A stretch of DNA of 64,000 bases from MFD04580-c1 sp963702995 (GTDB lineage Bacteria > Planctomycetota > Phycisphaerae > Tepidisphaerales > Tepidisphaeraceae): NCBI GenBank assembly GCA_963702995.1, contig OY969783.1, positions 2,418,001-2,482,000 on the forward strand. The letters are read 5' to 3'. The notes below the pieces were generated by a model. It worked only from the letters and a program-made list of their open reading frames with translations. It made no database searches and had not been told where the DNA came from. Shown one piece after another: positions 47,585 through 56,824 of the stretch (position 1 is its first letter; every line of letters begins with the position of its first letter). The translations under genes and the position numbers were made by a program.

Positions 47585-48988
47585 ATGTCCGACCGCCCGC
47601 CCGCGCCCTCGCACCCCAACGGCCAGCCGGAGCCCTCGCGGGTGACACTGCTGCTTCGCGCGTTTCGACATCCGAACTACCGGTTGTTCTTCGCGGGGCA
47701 GATCGTCTCGCTGGTAGGGACGTTCCTGACCCAGGTGGCGACCGGGTGGCTCATCTACCATCTGACCCACAGCGCCTGGCTTCTCGGGGCGGCCGGCTTT
47801 GCGTCGCAGATCCCGATGTTCGCCCTCTCCCCATTCGCCGGAGTCTGGGTCGATCGGCTCAACCGCCAGCGACTCCTCGTCTTGACGCAGGCGCTGGCGC
47901 TGCTGCAATCTGCCGGGCTGGCGATCCTCGCCTTTCGCTTCGGCGACGCGCCGGGCGTAATCATCCCCGGGATTCTGGGGCTGAACCTCGTTCAGGGCCT
48001 GATCAACGCCTTTGACATGCCGGGCCGCCAGGCGTTCCTCGTCGAGATGGTGACCGATCGCGCCGATCTGGCCAACGCGATCGCCCTGAACTCGACAATG
48101 GTCCACGGCGCACGCCTGGTCGGCCCGGCGGCCGCGGGGATGCTGATCTACTGGGTGGGGGCGGGATGGTGCTTCACGCTGGACGCGATCAGCTATGTCG
48201 CCGTCATCGCCGCGCTGCTGAGGATGAACGTCGTCTCGCGGCCGCGGCGGCGGGCCGGAAGCGTGATGTACGAGCTGCGCGAGGGCCTGGCATACACCTG
48301 GAACTTCGCCCCCATCCGCGCGCTGCTGATCGTGATGGGGCTGATCAGCCTCAGTGGGATGCCGGCGTTTACGACGCTCATGCCGATCTTCGCCGACTCT
48401 TTCGCCGGGCCGGCGCACAGCAGCCAGCTCCTGGGCTTCCTTAGCGGAGCGGCCGGCCTGGGCGCGCTGGTCGGCGCGTTTTACCTCGCCGGCAGGCGGT
48501 CGGTCGTCGGCCTGGGGAACATTATCGCGGCCGCCGGCGTCGCGCTCGGGGCGGCACTCGTGGCCTTCTCGTTCTCACGCCATGTCGCGATCTCCCTGCT
48601 GATTGTCCCGATCGCCGGCGGAGCGGGCATGATCTTCTTCGCTTCGGCCAACACCGTGATCCAAACCCTCGTTGACGATGACAAGCGCGGGCGAGTGATG
48701 AGCTTTTTCTCGATGGCGTTCATCGGCATGACGCCGTTCGGTAGCCTCTTCGCCGGGGCGGCCGCCTCACGGCTGGGCGGCCGCGCCGGCGACCCCCTCG
48801 CGGGGGCGGCCCATACCGTCCTGGGCGCGGGCATCATCGTCATCCTGTCCGCCGGCGCCTTCATGACACGACTCCCTGCCCTGCGGACGATCGTCCGCCC
48901 GATCTACGTTAAAAAGGGGATCCTTCCGGCCGAAGTGGCGGCCGGAATGGAAACCGCGACCGAGATGGTGTCCGGCGCGGAGCATTAG
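47585..48988 (+). CDS. MFS exporter of the EntS/DHA3 type
   Basis: 467 residues from ATG 47585. The start of the transporter, RAFRHPNYRLFFAGQIVSLV followed by WLIYHLTHSAWLLG, is typical of the enterobactin exporter-like MFS group (PF05977). Twelve hydrophobic helices, with the signature loop FAGVWVDRLNRQRLLVLTQA and the second-half VDDDKRGRVMSFFSMAFIG. It exports a small molecule such as a siderophore or drug, using the proton gradient. Only 15 bases from the preceding gene; followed by tandem palindromic repeats. Confidence 0.9.
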   Translation: MSDRPPAPSHPNGQPEPSRVTLLLRAFRHPNYRLFFAGQIVSLVGTFLTQVATGWLIYHLTHSAWLLGAAGFASQIPMFALSPFAGVWVDRLNRQRLLVLTQALALLQSAGLAILAFRFGDAPGVIIPGILGLNLVQGLINAFDMPGRQAFLVEMVTDRADLANAIALNSTMVHGARLVGPAAAGMLIYWVGAGWCFTLDAISYVAVIAALLRMNVVSRPRRRAGSVMYELREGLAYTWNFAPIRALLIVMGLISLSGMPAFTTLMPIFADSFAGPAHSSQLLGFLSGAAGLGALVGAFYLAGRRSVVGLGNIIAAAGVALGAALVAFSFSRHVAISLLIVPIAGGAGMIFFASANTVIQTLVDDDKRGRVMSFFSMAFIGMTPFGSLFAGAAASRLGGRAGDPLAGAAHTVLGAGIIVILSAGAFMTRLPALRTIVRPIYVKKGILPAEVAAGMETATEMVSGAEH

Positions 48989-48994
48989 GTCGAA

Positions 48995-49270
48995 GGCACA
49001 CTGTATGTTGCCGTCCGCTGCTGAAGCAAAATTCGCTACGGCACACGGAGTGTGCCTGCCGCAAAAGGCGAGCACGGCGATTGGCCGGAAATGACCTCAC
49101 GGCTGGAGCTTGAAGTAGCAGGCACACTCCGTGTGCCGTCCGCACCTGAAGCAAAATGCGCTACGGCACACGGAGTGTGCCTGCTCCAAGCGGGGAACAT
49201 CGCGATTGGCCGGAGATGACCTCACGACTGGGCGTCAAGTCGCAGGCACACTCGATGTGCCGTCCGCTCG
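48995..49270. repeat. Tandem array of family B palindromic repeats
   Basis: About 2.2 copies of a unit of 124-126 bases start at 48995, 49121 and 49245. Each unit has GGCACACTCCGTGTGCCGTC, then GCAAAATGCGCTACGGCACA, the palindromic CGGAGTGTGCCTGC, and GCGATTGGCCGGAGATGACC further on. It fills nearly all of the interval between the converging MFS and hemC genes. Confidence 0.85.
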
Positions 49271-49306
49271 CAAGTCGATCCACGCTCGGCTCGGGAGTTA
49301 CCTCGA

Positions 49307-50323
49307 CTACCTAAGCAGCTCGGCCACTCCCTGGGCCTGGAGATCCTCTAACACCAGCCGGGCGACGGCGTCCGGGTCAGCGCTTGCCGCAGTCCGGACG
49401 CTCCGGATCACCGGCGGATCGCCGTCGCGGGCGCCGACGGCCGCGTAGAGGCGAATCGCGCCAATCGTGCGCGATGAAGGGGGCTCGGCATCTGGAGCGT
49501 CGGCGCCTGCGCCGGCGGGGATGACCTCGGCGTAAGCGGCAATTGGTGAATGGCAGTCGCCGTTGAGCAGTCGGACCAGGCCCCGTTCGGCCGCGACGCA
49601 AAGGGCCGACTCGGTGTCGTTCATCGATTCCAGCAGCGTCCGTGTCCGATCATCATTGCGGCGGCACTGCAACGCGAGGGCGCCCTGGCCAGGGGCGGGG
49701 AGCATGGCGGCCGCGTCGAGGACCGCCATGTCGGCGGCGTCGAAGAGGCCCGTCCGGCGGGCTCCGGCGTAGGCGAGAACGATCGCGTCGAACGCCCCCT
49801 CGTGAAGCTTGCGAAGCCGGGTATCAATGTTCCCGCGGACCGGCTCGACCAGCACGTCGGGGCGGCTGCTCAGGATCTGACAGCGGCGGCGGAGGCTTCC
49901 CGTCCCCACGCGGGCGCCGGGCGCCAGGTCCTCTAGCGTTCGCGCCGTCGTGGAGACCAGGACATCGCGGGCATCTTCGCGAACCGGGGTCGCCGCGATC
50001 ACCAGGTCTTCCGTCGGGACCAGCGGCATGGTGACCGGCACGTCCTTGAACGAGTGGACGGCGAAATCGATCTCCCCCGCCAGGAGCGCCTGCTCAAGCT
50101 CTTTGGTGAACAGCCCCTTCCCGCCAAAGGCGTGCAGCGGCTGATCGGTGATCCGGTCGCCGCTGGTCTTGACGATCATCATCTCGACCACGAGCCCCGG
50201 GTACGACGATTCCAGAACGTTCGCCACCAGTTGGCTCTGGGTGCGGGCGAGCAGGCTCCCCCGTGTACCCAGGCGGAGCGGCCGCGGGATCGAAGCGGGA
50301 AGGACGTCGGGGATGGAAGACAT
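49307..50323 (-). CDS. hemC: Hydroxymethylbilane synthase (porphobilinogen deaminase)
   Basis: 338 residues from ATG 50323 (MSSIPDVLPASIPRPLRLGT), chosen because the family start LRLGTRGSLLARTQSQLVAN follows; the frame is open further upstream. It links four porphobilinogens into hydroxymethylbilane for heme. Conserved features: KTSGDRITDQPL, FTKELEQALLAGEIDFAVHS followed by FKDVP, GTGSLRRRCQIL, VRGNIDTRLRKL, and NGDCHSPIAAY with the Cys that carries the dipyrromethane cofactor. No other hem genes nearby. Downstream of it lies the family B repeat array. Confidence 0.95.
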   Translation of the reverse strand: MSSIPDVLPASIPRPLRLGTRGSLLARTQSQLVANVLESSYPGLVVEMMIVKTSGDRITDQPLHAFGGKGLFTKELEQALLAGEIDFAVHSFKDVPVTMPLVPTEDLVIAATPVREDARDVLVSTTARTLEDLAPGARVGTGSLRRRCQILSSRPDVLVEPVRGNIDTRLRKLHEGAFDAIVLAYAGARRTGLFDAADMAVLDAAAMLPAPGQGALALQCRRNDDRTRTLLESMNDTESALCVAAERGLVRLLNGDCHSPIAAYAEVIPAGAGADAPDAEPPSSRTIGAIRLYAAVGARDGDPPVIRSVRTAASADPDAVARLVLEDLQAQGVAELLR

Positions 50324-50599
50324 CGTTTCAGTTCGGACCGTAATAACCGGTTTGCAGGGCGGCCGCGTTGATTCGTCCCGGGTGCTGGCCCTAGTGTACG
50401 CCGCCCGGCGGCGATTACGAGCGCTTCGGCAGCGTCCGTTGTCGCAAAGCACGGGCGGCGATCGACGGCGGTCGGCCATCGCCGCCGGCCGTTCGCCAGA
50501 CGGCCTGTCCGGCGGGCGACGTCGCCGGGGCGCGATCAGCCGTTCTACGCCCGGCGATATCGGCCACTCGGCCTGCGGCAGCACCAGGGAAAGGCATTC

Positions 50600-51526
50600 A
50601 TGCGCGGACCGATCTTTGTGACGGGTGGAAGCGGCTTCGTCGGCTCGGCGGTGATCGATGAGCTGGTCGGACGGGGGATCGACGTCGCAGCGCTGTCGCA
50701 CCGAGGCGAGTTGCCGGCTCGCGGCGGCCGCGTTCGGGTCATCAAGGGAGGCTTGTCGGACGCCGTGGCGCTGGCGTCAGGGATGGAAGGGGCGGCGGCC
50801 GTCATTCATCTTGTCGGCATCATCTTCGAAAATCGTGGCAAGGGAGCCACGTTCGAAAAAGTACACGTCGCGGGGACGCGGAGCGTTGTTGAAGCCGCCC
50901 GGCGAGCGGGCGTGAGTCGGTATATCCATATGTCGGCGTTGGGCGCCCGGGCGGGGGCTCCGAGCCTTTACCATCGGACCAAATGGCAGGCCGAGCAGAT
51001 CGTGACGGAGAGCGGGCTTGAGTGGACGATCCTTCGCCCGTCGATGATCCACGGCCCGCGCGGTGAGTTCATGAAGATGGAGGCTGGCTGGGCGAAAGGA
51101 TCGGCCGCCCCGTATCTTTTCATGCCGTATTTCGGCGCCGGAGCGATCGGCCGCGGAGGGTGCGGGAAGCTCCAGCCAATCTACGTCGGGGATGTGGCCC
51201 GCGCGCTCGTGGAGGCGCTCGATCGGCCGCAGACCATCGGGCGGGCGTACGACTTGGGCGGGCCGGAGGAAATGACATGGCCGCAGATGCACAGCGCGAC
51301 ATCGACCCTCGTCGTCGGCAGGGCACGGCCGGTCCTGGCGATCCCCGCCTGGTACGCGAAGCTGCTGGCTTCGGTCCTCCCGGCGGCGCTGCTCCCATTC
51401 AACCGGGACCAGGTGCTGATGAGCCAGGAGGACAACACGGCCGATATCAGACCGTTCACCGAAACGTTCGGGTGGACGCCGCGGACGTTTGTGGAGACCG
51501 TACGATCGTACGTGTCGCAGCTATAA
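50600..51526 (+). CDS. NAD(P)-binding epimerase/reductase of the extended SDR, NDUFA9-like type
   Basis: 308 residues from ATG 50600. A Rossmann fold opens with IFVTGGSGFVGSAVIDELVG (TGGxGFxG), then VIHLVGIIFENRGKGATFEK, HVAGTRSVVEAARRAGVSRY and YHRTKWQAE with a YxxxK pair. These are atypical SDRs related to the complex I NDUFA9 subunit and to nucleoside-diphosphate sugar epimerases. The helix LPAALLPFNRDQVLMSQEDN is typical for this subgroup. Substrate unknown; no sugar-nucleotide genes adjoin. An M50 protease gene follows after 163 bases in the same direction. Confidence 0.88.
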   Translation: MRGPIFVTGGSGFVGSAVIDELVGRGIDVAALSHRGELPARGGRVRVIKGGLSDAVALASGMEGAAAVIHLVGIIFENRGKGATFEKVHVAGTRSVVEAARRAGVSRYIHMSALGARAGAPSLYHRTKWQAEQIVTESGLEWTILRPSMIHGPRGEFMKMEAGWAKGSAAPYLFMPYFGAGAIGRGGCGKLQPIYVGDVARALVEALDRPQTIGRAYDLGGPEEMTWPQMHSATSTLVVGRARPVLAIPAWYAKLLASVLPAALLPFNRDQVLMSQEDNTADIRPFTETFGWTPRTFVETVRSYVSQL

Positions 51527-51689
51527 TTCCCGCCCGCTTTTACCGCCGGGGCGCCGATGTGGGCCGAATAGGATGTTGTGTGAACGCCAATGATATCCAT
51601 CGTGACCAGAGCAGGCCCAAGGCCCGGACGTGGGCGTGCCGCGCTGACCATTCTCCGGTGTCGAGCAACATGACGGATCAGGAGGCGCG

Positions 51690-52750
51690 ATGACGACCGC
51701 AGCCGGCGCGAATGCGCCGCATGCCATGCTCCGATCCACGAGACCGACCTTGCCTGTCCCGCGTGCAATGCCCTGGTCTACCGTGATCGCCTCAAGTCCC
51801 TGGCGAACGATGCCTTGCGCCTGGAGCAGGTTGACCCCATGCTCGCCGCGCGAATCTGGGCACAGAGCCTGAGCCTCCTGCCGCCGCAGAGCGCGCAGTA
51901 CGCCCAGATCTCCGGCCGGATCAACGCGTTGCAGGGGGCGGCGTTTCGAGGCGAGTTCGTCCCGTCGGGCCAAGCCGTACCATCGGAACGGCCGGCGCAG
52001 CTTGGCTATCGGGATCGGGAGGCGGAGCCGCGGCAGGAAACATGGCAATCCGCCCTTCTGAAGACCGGCGGGTCGATGGCCTTCAGCATCCTTTTGTTCT
52101 CCCAGATGGCCGGCGGCTGGTCCTTTGCGATCGGGTTGGTGCTTCTGATCTTTGTCCATGAGATGGGGCACGTGGTCGCCAACTGGTACTTTGGCATCCC
52201 CCAGAGCGCGCCGATCTTCCTGGGGATTTTCGGGGCGGTGATCTTCTTGCGGGGCGAGCTTCGCAGCGCGAAGGTCGAGGCGATCAGCGGGATCGCCGGG
52301 CCGGTCTTTGGCTCGGTGGCGGCTCTGGGGTGCTATGCCTATTTCCTGAAGACGGGGAATGAGCTGGCGGGCATGCTTGCTTACTACGGCGTGTTTATCA
52401 ACCTGTGGAACCTGATGCCCATGCCCCCGCTCGACGGCGGCCGCACGACGGCCGCCATCACGCCGTGGGTCTGGGGCGTGGGGATCCTGGGCCTCGTGGG
52501 GTACGAAGGGCTTCAGCTCTATCACGCCGGGAGAGCGGGCGGCATCAACGTGTTCGGGATCGCGATCGTGCTGTGGCTCCTGAGCAATGCGGTCCCCCGC
52601 GTCCGGCGCGAGCTTTTGGGCGGCGGCTGGAAGCATCCGTATTACGCCGTTGGCTGGCCGTTCCGATTGGGGATGTCGGTGCTCTATTTCGGGCTGGCCG
52701 CACTGCTCATCGTCTGCCGGGCGCGTCTATCGAATGAGCTCGGTCTGTAA
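51690..52750 (+). CDS. M50-family membrane metalloprotease with N-terminal zinc ribbon, frameshifted
   Basis: About 353 residues from ATG 51690, which has AGGAGG just upstream. One base is missing at about 51705-51715, since the main frame upstream of TTG 51815 lacks a start but encodes ECAACHAPIHETDLACPACN, a four-Cys zinc ribbon, then VYRDRLKSLANDALRLEQVD. The protease domain is site-2 type: LIFVHEMGHVVANWYFG (HExxH zinc site) and later LWNLMPMPPLDGGR (third zinc ligand, DG). About six hydrophobic segments. Such enzymes cut membrane-bound substrates to release regulators or trim signal peptides. Confidence 0.85.
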
Positions 52751-52847
52751 GTCGCCTCCGACCGGTGCCAAAGTGCCATCCGCCACGGCGCCTGCGGCCG
52801 CGTTGACGCGATTCCACCGTAGCGGGGGAATGCTGCCGTCAGGCGGC

Positions 52848-53687
52848 TCAACTCACTTCGCCGATTGCTCGCAGCGCCTCGATCGCCGCTTTGACGTCGG
52901 CCATGCGCTGGGTGCCCGCTTCTCGCTCGATCGCGATCGGGCCGGAATACCCTGCCCGCTTGAGGGCCCCTGAAAACGCGCTCGGGCCGACCTGCCCGGT
53001 CCCGAACGCGACTTCCGCGCCCCACGTCCTCCCCGGCTGAGTCGAAGCCGTGGCGTCCTTGGCATGAACGTGTCGAATATGCGGCCCGACGACGCCGATC
53101 GCCTCAATGGGCGCCCCCGCGCCGTAGAGGATCATGTTGGCCGGATCGAAGTTGATGTGGACGTTCGAGGCGCCCAGGTCGGAAAGGAACGCGGCCAGCT
53201 CGCTCGCCGGTTCTTGCCCGGTCTCCATGAGCAGGTCCACGCCGACCGACGCGAAGTCGGCCGCCACGTCCTGGATCCGGCCGAGCATCGCCTGATAGCT
53301 GGGGCTCGATCGGGGCGGCACGAACCCGATGTGGGTCGTGATCGATTGAATCCCCAGGGTCGCACCCAGCCGCGCCGCGGCGGCCGCCCGCTGGCGACGA
53401 TCGGGCCAGAGCGCATCGGGCAGAAAGCCGCCGGTCCGGCGGATGGCGTCGATCGACGAATAGTCTTCGCCGTGAAAATCGATCATCCCGCCGGTAATGC
53501 CGATCCCCGCCGCCACAAGCGCCTGGTTCGCCCGGTGGCGATCCTCGGCCGAAAGCTCCAGGAGCGGGCCAAGCGCAAGCTGGACGTGATGGAGGCCCGC
53601 TTGCCGCACTTGGCGGATGAGGTCGTTCGTGTCGGCGGGCTGGAGCGACCAACTGCAAACCGCGATAACATGGCCTTGAATCTGCAT
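52848..53687 (-). CDS. Sugar phosphate isomerase/epimerase-like TIM-barrel protein
   Basis: 279 residues from ATG 53687 (MQIQGHVIAVCSWSLQPADT). AP endonuclease 2-like TIM barrel used by sugar isomerases and epimerases. Ligand residues for the metal are visible: ITGGMIDFHGEDYSS, GIQSITTHIGFV, LLMETGQEPA (Glu), VHINFDPANMILYG (Asp), RHVHAKDAT (His) and PIAIEREAG (Glu). The protein probably acts in the cytosol on a keto-sugar or inositol derivative. The GT2 gene lies 53 bases upstream on the same strand, so they may be cotranscribed. Confidence 0.88.
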   Translation of the reverse strand: MQIQGHVIAVCSWSLQPADTNDLIRQVRQAGLHHVQLALGPLLELSAEDRHRANQALVAAGIGITGGMIDFHGEDYSSIDAIRRTGGFLPDALWPDRRQRAAAAARLGATLGIQSITTHIGFVPPRSSPSYQAMLGRIQDVAADFASVGVDLLMETGQEPASELAAFLSDLGASNVHINFDPANMILYGAGAPIEAIGVVGPHIRHVHAKDATASTQPGRTWGAEVAFGTGQVGPSAFSGALKRAGYSGPIAIEREAGTQRMADVKAAIEALRAIGEVS

Positions 53688-53740
53688 GAGATGAGCCCTC
53701 GCCGAAGTGTGCGGGACGCGGCGGCGTCGCGCGGACGCCG

Positions 53741-54526
53741 TCAGCCATCCGCCCGGACTTCCGTCGCCTGGTAGCGGAGGTATCGCTCCTTCATCCACCG
53801 CACCCCCAGGAGATCGATGAACGCCCGCAGCGCCCGGTTCCGGAAGCCGTACTTGGCGGTCCCGGCGAACCGGGGCGAGTGCTTCACCGGCTCTTCGCGC
53901 ACCGTGTAGCCCCGCATCTTGACGAGCGTCGGGAAGAACCGGTGCGCGCCATTGAACAGCTTCAGCCCTTTGATCGCATGGGCGCGATAGAGTTTGAGGC
54001 TGCTGGCCGAGTCGATCACCGTCTCCTGGCTGATCCAGTTGCGGATCCGGTTGGCCTGGCGGCTCTGCCACTTTCGAAACTCGGTGTCCTGCCGGTCCTT
54101 GCGCCAGCCGGTGACCATGTCGTACCCTTCAAGCAGCGGCAGCAGGCGGGGGATTTCCTCGGGGTCGTTCTGCAGGTCGGCGTCGATGGTGCCGATGATG
54201 TCGCCGCGGGCGGCCGCGAAGCCGGCCTCGAACGCCGCGCTCTGGCCGCCGTTCTTCGCCATCCGGACGACGCGCAGCCACGGGAACTTGCGCATCCCTT
54301 CGGCCAGCAGCCGCGGTGTTGCATCGGTGCTGCCGTCGTCAACGATAATGACTTCAAAAGGCTTGCCCGTCTGTTGTAACGCGGCCGCCACGCGCGCCAG
54401 GAGCACCTCGACGTTCTCTTCCTCGTTGTAAGCGGGGATCACCAACGAGAGGTAGGGCGCCTCGCCGGCGCCAGGCGCGCCGAGGGCCTGTGGGGGCGCC
54501 AAGGGATTGATCGTTGCTTCGGCCAT
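53741..54526 (-). CDS. GT2-family glycosyltransferase of the dolichyl-phosphate mannose synthase type
   Basis: 261 residues from ATG 54526. The GT-A fold starts with YLSLVIPAYNEEENVEVLLA and FEVIIVDDGSTDATPRLLAE, then DIIGTIDADLQNDPEEIPRL (DxD-like metal site) and DMVTGWRKDRQD. No membrane helices at the C-terminus. Such enzymes put a sugar from a nucleotide sugar on a polyprenyl phosphate. Followed by the sugar isomerase gene, so a combined role in envelope sugar supply is plausible but not shown. Confidence 0.92.
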   Translation of the reverse strand: MAEATINPLAPPQALGAPGAGEAPYLSLVIPAYNEEENVEVLLARVAAALQQTGKPFEVIIVDDGSTDATPRLLAEGMRKFPWLRVVRMAKNGGQSAAFEAGFAAARGDIIGTIDADLQNDPEEIPRLLPLLEGYDMVTGWRKDRQDTEFRKWQSRQANRIRNWISQETVIDSASSLKLYRAHAIKGLKLFNGAHRFFPTLVKMRGYTVREEPVKHSPRFAGTAKYGFRNRALRAFIDLLGVRWMKERYLRYQATEVRADG

Positions 54527-54868
54527 GGGCGCGAAAGTGTACGGCGGGGCCCTGCAAAATACTAACGACGTCGGAACAGCGAAGTGACTCCGTTCCTGGT
54601 TCCGACCACAGGCGGTTTCGTGGGGCGGGATCGGGCCGGCGTCGGGCGGCCGAAGCGCCGCGCTTCGGCAAGATTGGGCCAGGGGCCGCCGAGGCGTCAG
54701 GCCGGCTTTTGACGCGCGTCGGCTCCCTTTGTCCGACGAGAATGTTCACGCGTTCAATGCCGGCGCCGCCCGCGAATGCACGATCCGTTGATTCGCGTCT
54801 CGAGCCACGTCACGTATGATGCCGAATGACCACAGGGCGGGGAGTGCGTTGCGTCGTGTAGCCCTTCG
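54527..54868. other. Divergent intergenic region, no gene seen
   Basis: 342 bases between the GT2 gene (minus) and the HTH protein gene (plus). No convincing promoter pair, hairpin with T run, or repeat from the other families. Confidence 0.4.
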
Positions 54869-55501
54869 ATGAAATTCGCTTCGCGTTGGCGGCCGCCGTC
54901 CTGGCGCGGCCGTCACGTCCGGCCGTTTGTCGTGCTGAGGGAGTGCCGCGTGCGGCGTTCGACACCAAGGCGTGGTGCGCCTGACCGATCCGACCGGGCA
55001 TCAACGTTCGGGCGCCCTCGCGGCCGCGTGCCGCCGATTCACAAGCCCTCGCCTCATCCGGCCTCACCGCCGGGCTCGCCCCGAGAGACTGCCCACGCAA
55101 GTGTTTCGGCCCGATTCCTGAAGCCGCTCGCGCCTGACCTCAAGAAACAACGCAAGCTGCTCGGGGAGCTCTGCTCGGTCCTGCTTGCCCAGGCCGTGGC
55201 CGCCGCCGCATCCGACGATCGGCCGCCCGGTGATCCGACTCGCACTTCCGCCAAGCCAATGAGCGTCCCGGACGTGAAAGCGCTGTCGCGCCGGCTTCGC
55301 CAGACACTGGAGCGACTGCTCGCCGGCGACTCCGAGAAGCAGGTCGCGGCCCATCTCCATCTAAGCCCCCATACCGTTCACGTCTACGTCAAGGCGCTCT
55401 ATCGTCGCTACGACGCTTCCAGCCGGGGCGAGCTGCTCTCTCGCTTTGTCATCAAAAGTGATGGCGATCGGCCGTTCCACTCCCCCGTTCCGGGCACTTG
55501 A
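54869..55501 (+). CDS. LuxR-type helix-turn-helix protein, N-terminal part doubtful
   Basis: 210 residues if started at ATG 54869, but residues 1-80 are Arg/Pro-rich and look non-coding; ATG 55259 would give an 80-residue HTH protein. The C-terminal domain is a clear LuxR/GerE HTH: ALSRRLRQTLERLLAGDSEK, QVAAHLHLSPHTVHVYVKAL (recognition helix), YRRYDASSRGELLSRFV. In relatives I know, a sensor domain comes before this HTH. A sensor-like gene without HTH lies 390 bases downstream (55892-56764), so the pair may be the halves of one regulator family. Confidence 0.65.
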   Translation: MKFASRWRPPSWRGRHVRPFVVLRECRVRRSTPRRGAPDRSDRASTFGRPRGRVPPIHKPSPHPASPPGSPRETAHASVSARFLKPLAPDLKKQRKLLGELCSVLLAQAVAAAASDDRPPGDPTRTSAKPMSVPDVKALSRRLRQTLERLLAGDSEKQVAAHLHLSPHTVHVYVKALYRRYDASSRGELLSRFVIKSDGDRPFHSPVPGT

Positions 55502-55612
55502 TCGCGGCGGCCTCCTGCTTTGGCTGTCCTGGCTCACCTGTTTCGGGTAGTCGACCGCCGGCCGGCGATTGGTCTGGATCGTGGCGCTGAGCGCGTTCGC
55601 GGACGTGCAGAT

Positions 55613-55671
55613 GGGAACGCCGACGTCCTCGTCGGCTCAACGCGAAGGCCGACGGGGACGTCGGCGTTCCC
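55613..55671. repeat. Dispersed palindromic repeat, family A copy 2
   Basis: GGGAACGCCGACGTCCTCGT (from 55613) and GACGGGGACGTCGGCGTTCC (ending 55670) form a long hairpin. The right flank contains the complement of the GCGACCGGGGCA flank seen at 26463. Confidence 0.85.
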
Positions 55672-55891
55672 AGAGAGTGCCCCGGTCGCTTCCGATGTCG
55701 TTCGGGCGGCATGCCAAGAGGGACGCCCACACCCGCGCCGGCCGCGCCGCCTGACCGCTCCAACTCCGGCGCTTCCGGTCGCCTCCCCAATCCCCATCAA
55801 CCCCCGCACTACCCTGATTAGGGGAAGGGTGAAGCGGCGCGGGTGCTGGTATCTACCGCCATCGAACCGCCTACTCGAACAGGAGGCCTTC

Positions 55892-56764
55892 ATGGCAGCG
55901 AGTATCGTGACCGGTGGAGTTTTTGAACCGACCGAGCGGATCAATGGCGTCATCCCCGCTCCAAAGAGCCGCCCGGCGCACCATGTCTTGCTCGATCAGT
56001 CGCCGGAGGTCTCCGGGCTCGATAGCGCGGGGCGTTTTGTCGCCGGGGGCGAGCAAGCCCCCCCGGCACAATCCAAGGCCCGGCGCCAGGGGACGAAGGG
56101 CGGGGCCAACGCCCCTCGACGCGCCGTTCCTCGCCCGCCGCTGACCATTGACGACGCGCGTTCGCTGATTCGCATCGCGGCGGCCGTCCACGCGGCCGGG
56201 CCCGCACGGGAGCCGCGGATGCTCGCGCTGATCGAAGGGCTCCGCGCGCTCGTCGGTGCCGACGCCGGCCGCATCGTCCTGGTCGGGGCATGCCCGCGGA
56301 CCGGCGAAAGGCGTTTGTTCAGCCAATGCGTCTGCGGCCACGCCGGGCTGCCCCGGGTCGAGCCGGCCTCCGGCGCCGTGATGGATTCCTTCCTGGAGCT
56401 GGCGGGCCTGCGCCTCGTCGCGATGCTGAGCCTGTACCGGCACAAGCCATCGCCGCGGTTCAGCGTCGGGGACCGCGCACTCGTCGAAGCGAGCCATCGG
56501 GAAGCGGCGTGGGCCTACGCCGGCGCTCCCCTGACGCGGCGGAATCGAGCGGCCAAGGCCGCGGAGGCCGCCGAGTGCGACGCATGTAATGCCCCAACGC
56601 TTCCTGGGAACGCCGACGTCCTCGTCGGCCTTTACGTCGAGCCGATGAGGACGTCGGCGTTCCCAGGGTTCGGAGCTCTGGAACTGCCAATCAAGACGGC
56701 CCGCGCGGGCGACGAAGCGAATCGATCATTCATCGGACCTGAACACTCTCGGATACCATGGTGA
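55892..56764 (+). CDS. Sensor-like (GAF-type) protein with a repeat element in its 3' end
   Basis: 290 residues from ATG 55892, with AGGAGG 5 bases upstream. Residues about 90-215 look like the sensory half of planctomycete LuxR-type regulators: IRIAAAVHAAGPAREPRMLA, LIEGLRALVGADAGRIVLVG, LRLVAMLSLYRHKPSPRFSV, DRALVEASHREAAWAYAG. At the point where an HTH would be expected, the sequence becomes RNRAAKAAEAAECDACNAPT, and residues 238-258 are encoded by a family A palindromic repeat (56606-56664). The protein therefore seems to have lost its DNA-binding end, perhaps by element insertion. Function unknown. Confidence 0.65.
   Translation: MAASIVTGGVFEPTERINGVIPAPKSRPAHHVLLDQSPEVSGLDSAGRFVAGGEQAPPAQSKARRQGTKGGANAPRRAVPRPPLTIDDARSLIRIAAAVHAAGPAREPRMLALIEGLRALVGADAGRIVLVGACPRTGERRLFSQCVCGHAGLPRVEPASGAVMDSFLELAGLRLVAMLSLYRHKPSPRFSVGDRALVEASHREAAWAYAGAPLTRRNRAAKAAEAAECDACNAPTLPGNADVLVGLYVEPMRTSAFPGFGALELPIKTARAGDEANRSFIGPEHSRIPW
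56606..56664. repeat. Dispersed palindromic repeat, family A copy 3, inside a coding region
   Basis: GGGAACGCCGACGTCCTCGT at its left and GAGGACGTCGGCGTTCCC at its right. It is read in frame by the sensor-like gene as GNADVLVGL...MRTSAFPG. Confidence 0.85.
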
Positions 56765-56824
56765 CCGTGGCCGGCGCGATCCGCCCCGCCAGTGAGATTC
56801 GAGGCATTTGGTTCGGGGAACACG

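Noticed and set aside
48995..49270. Tandem units considered as a CRISPR array
   Set aside because: Units of about 125 bases with conserved 'spacer' sequence, internal palindromes and only about 2.2 copies do not fit CRISPR repeats; no cas genes.
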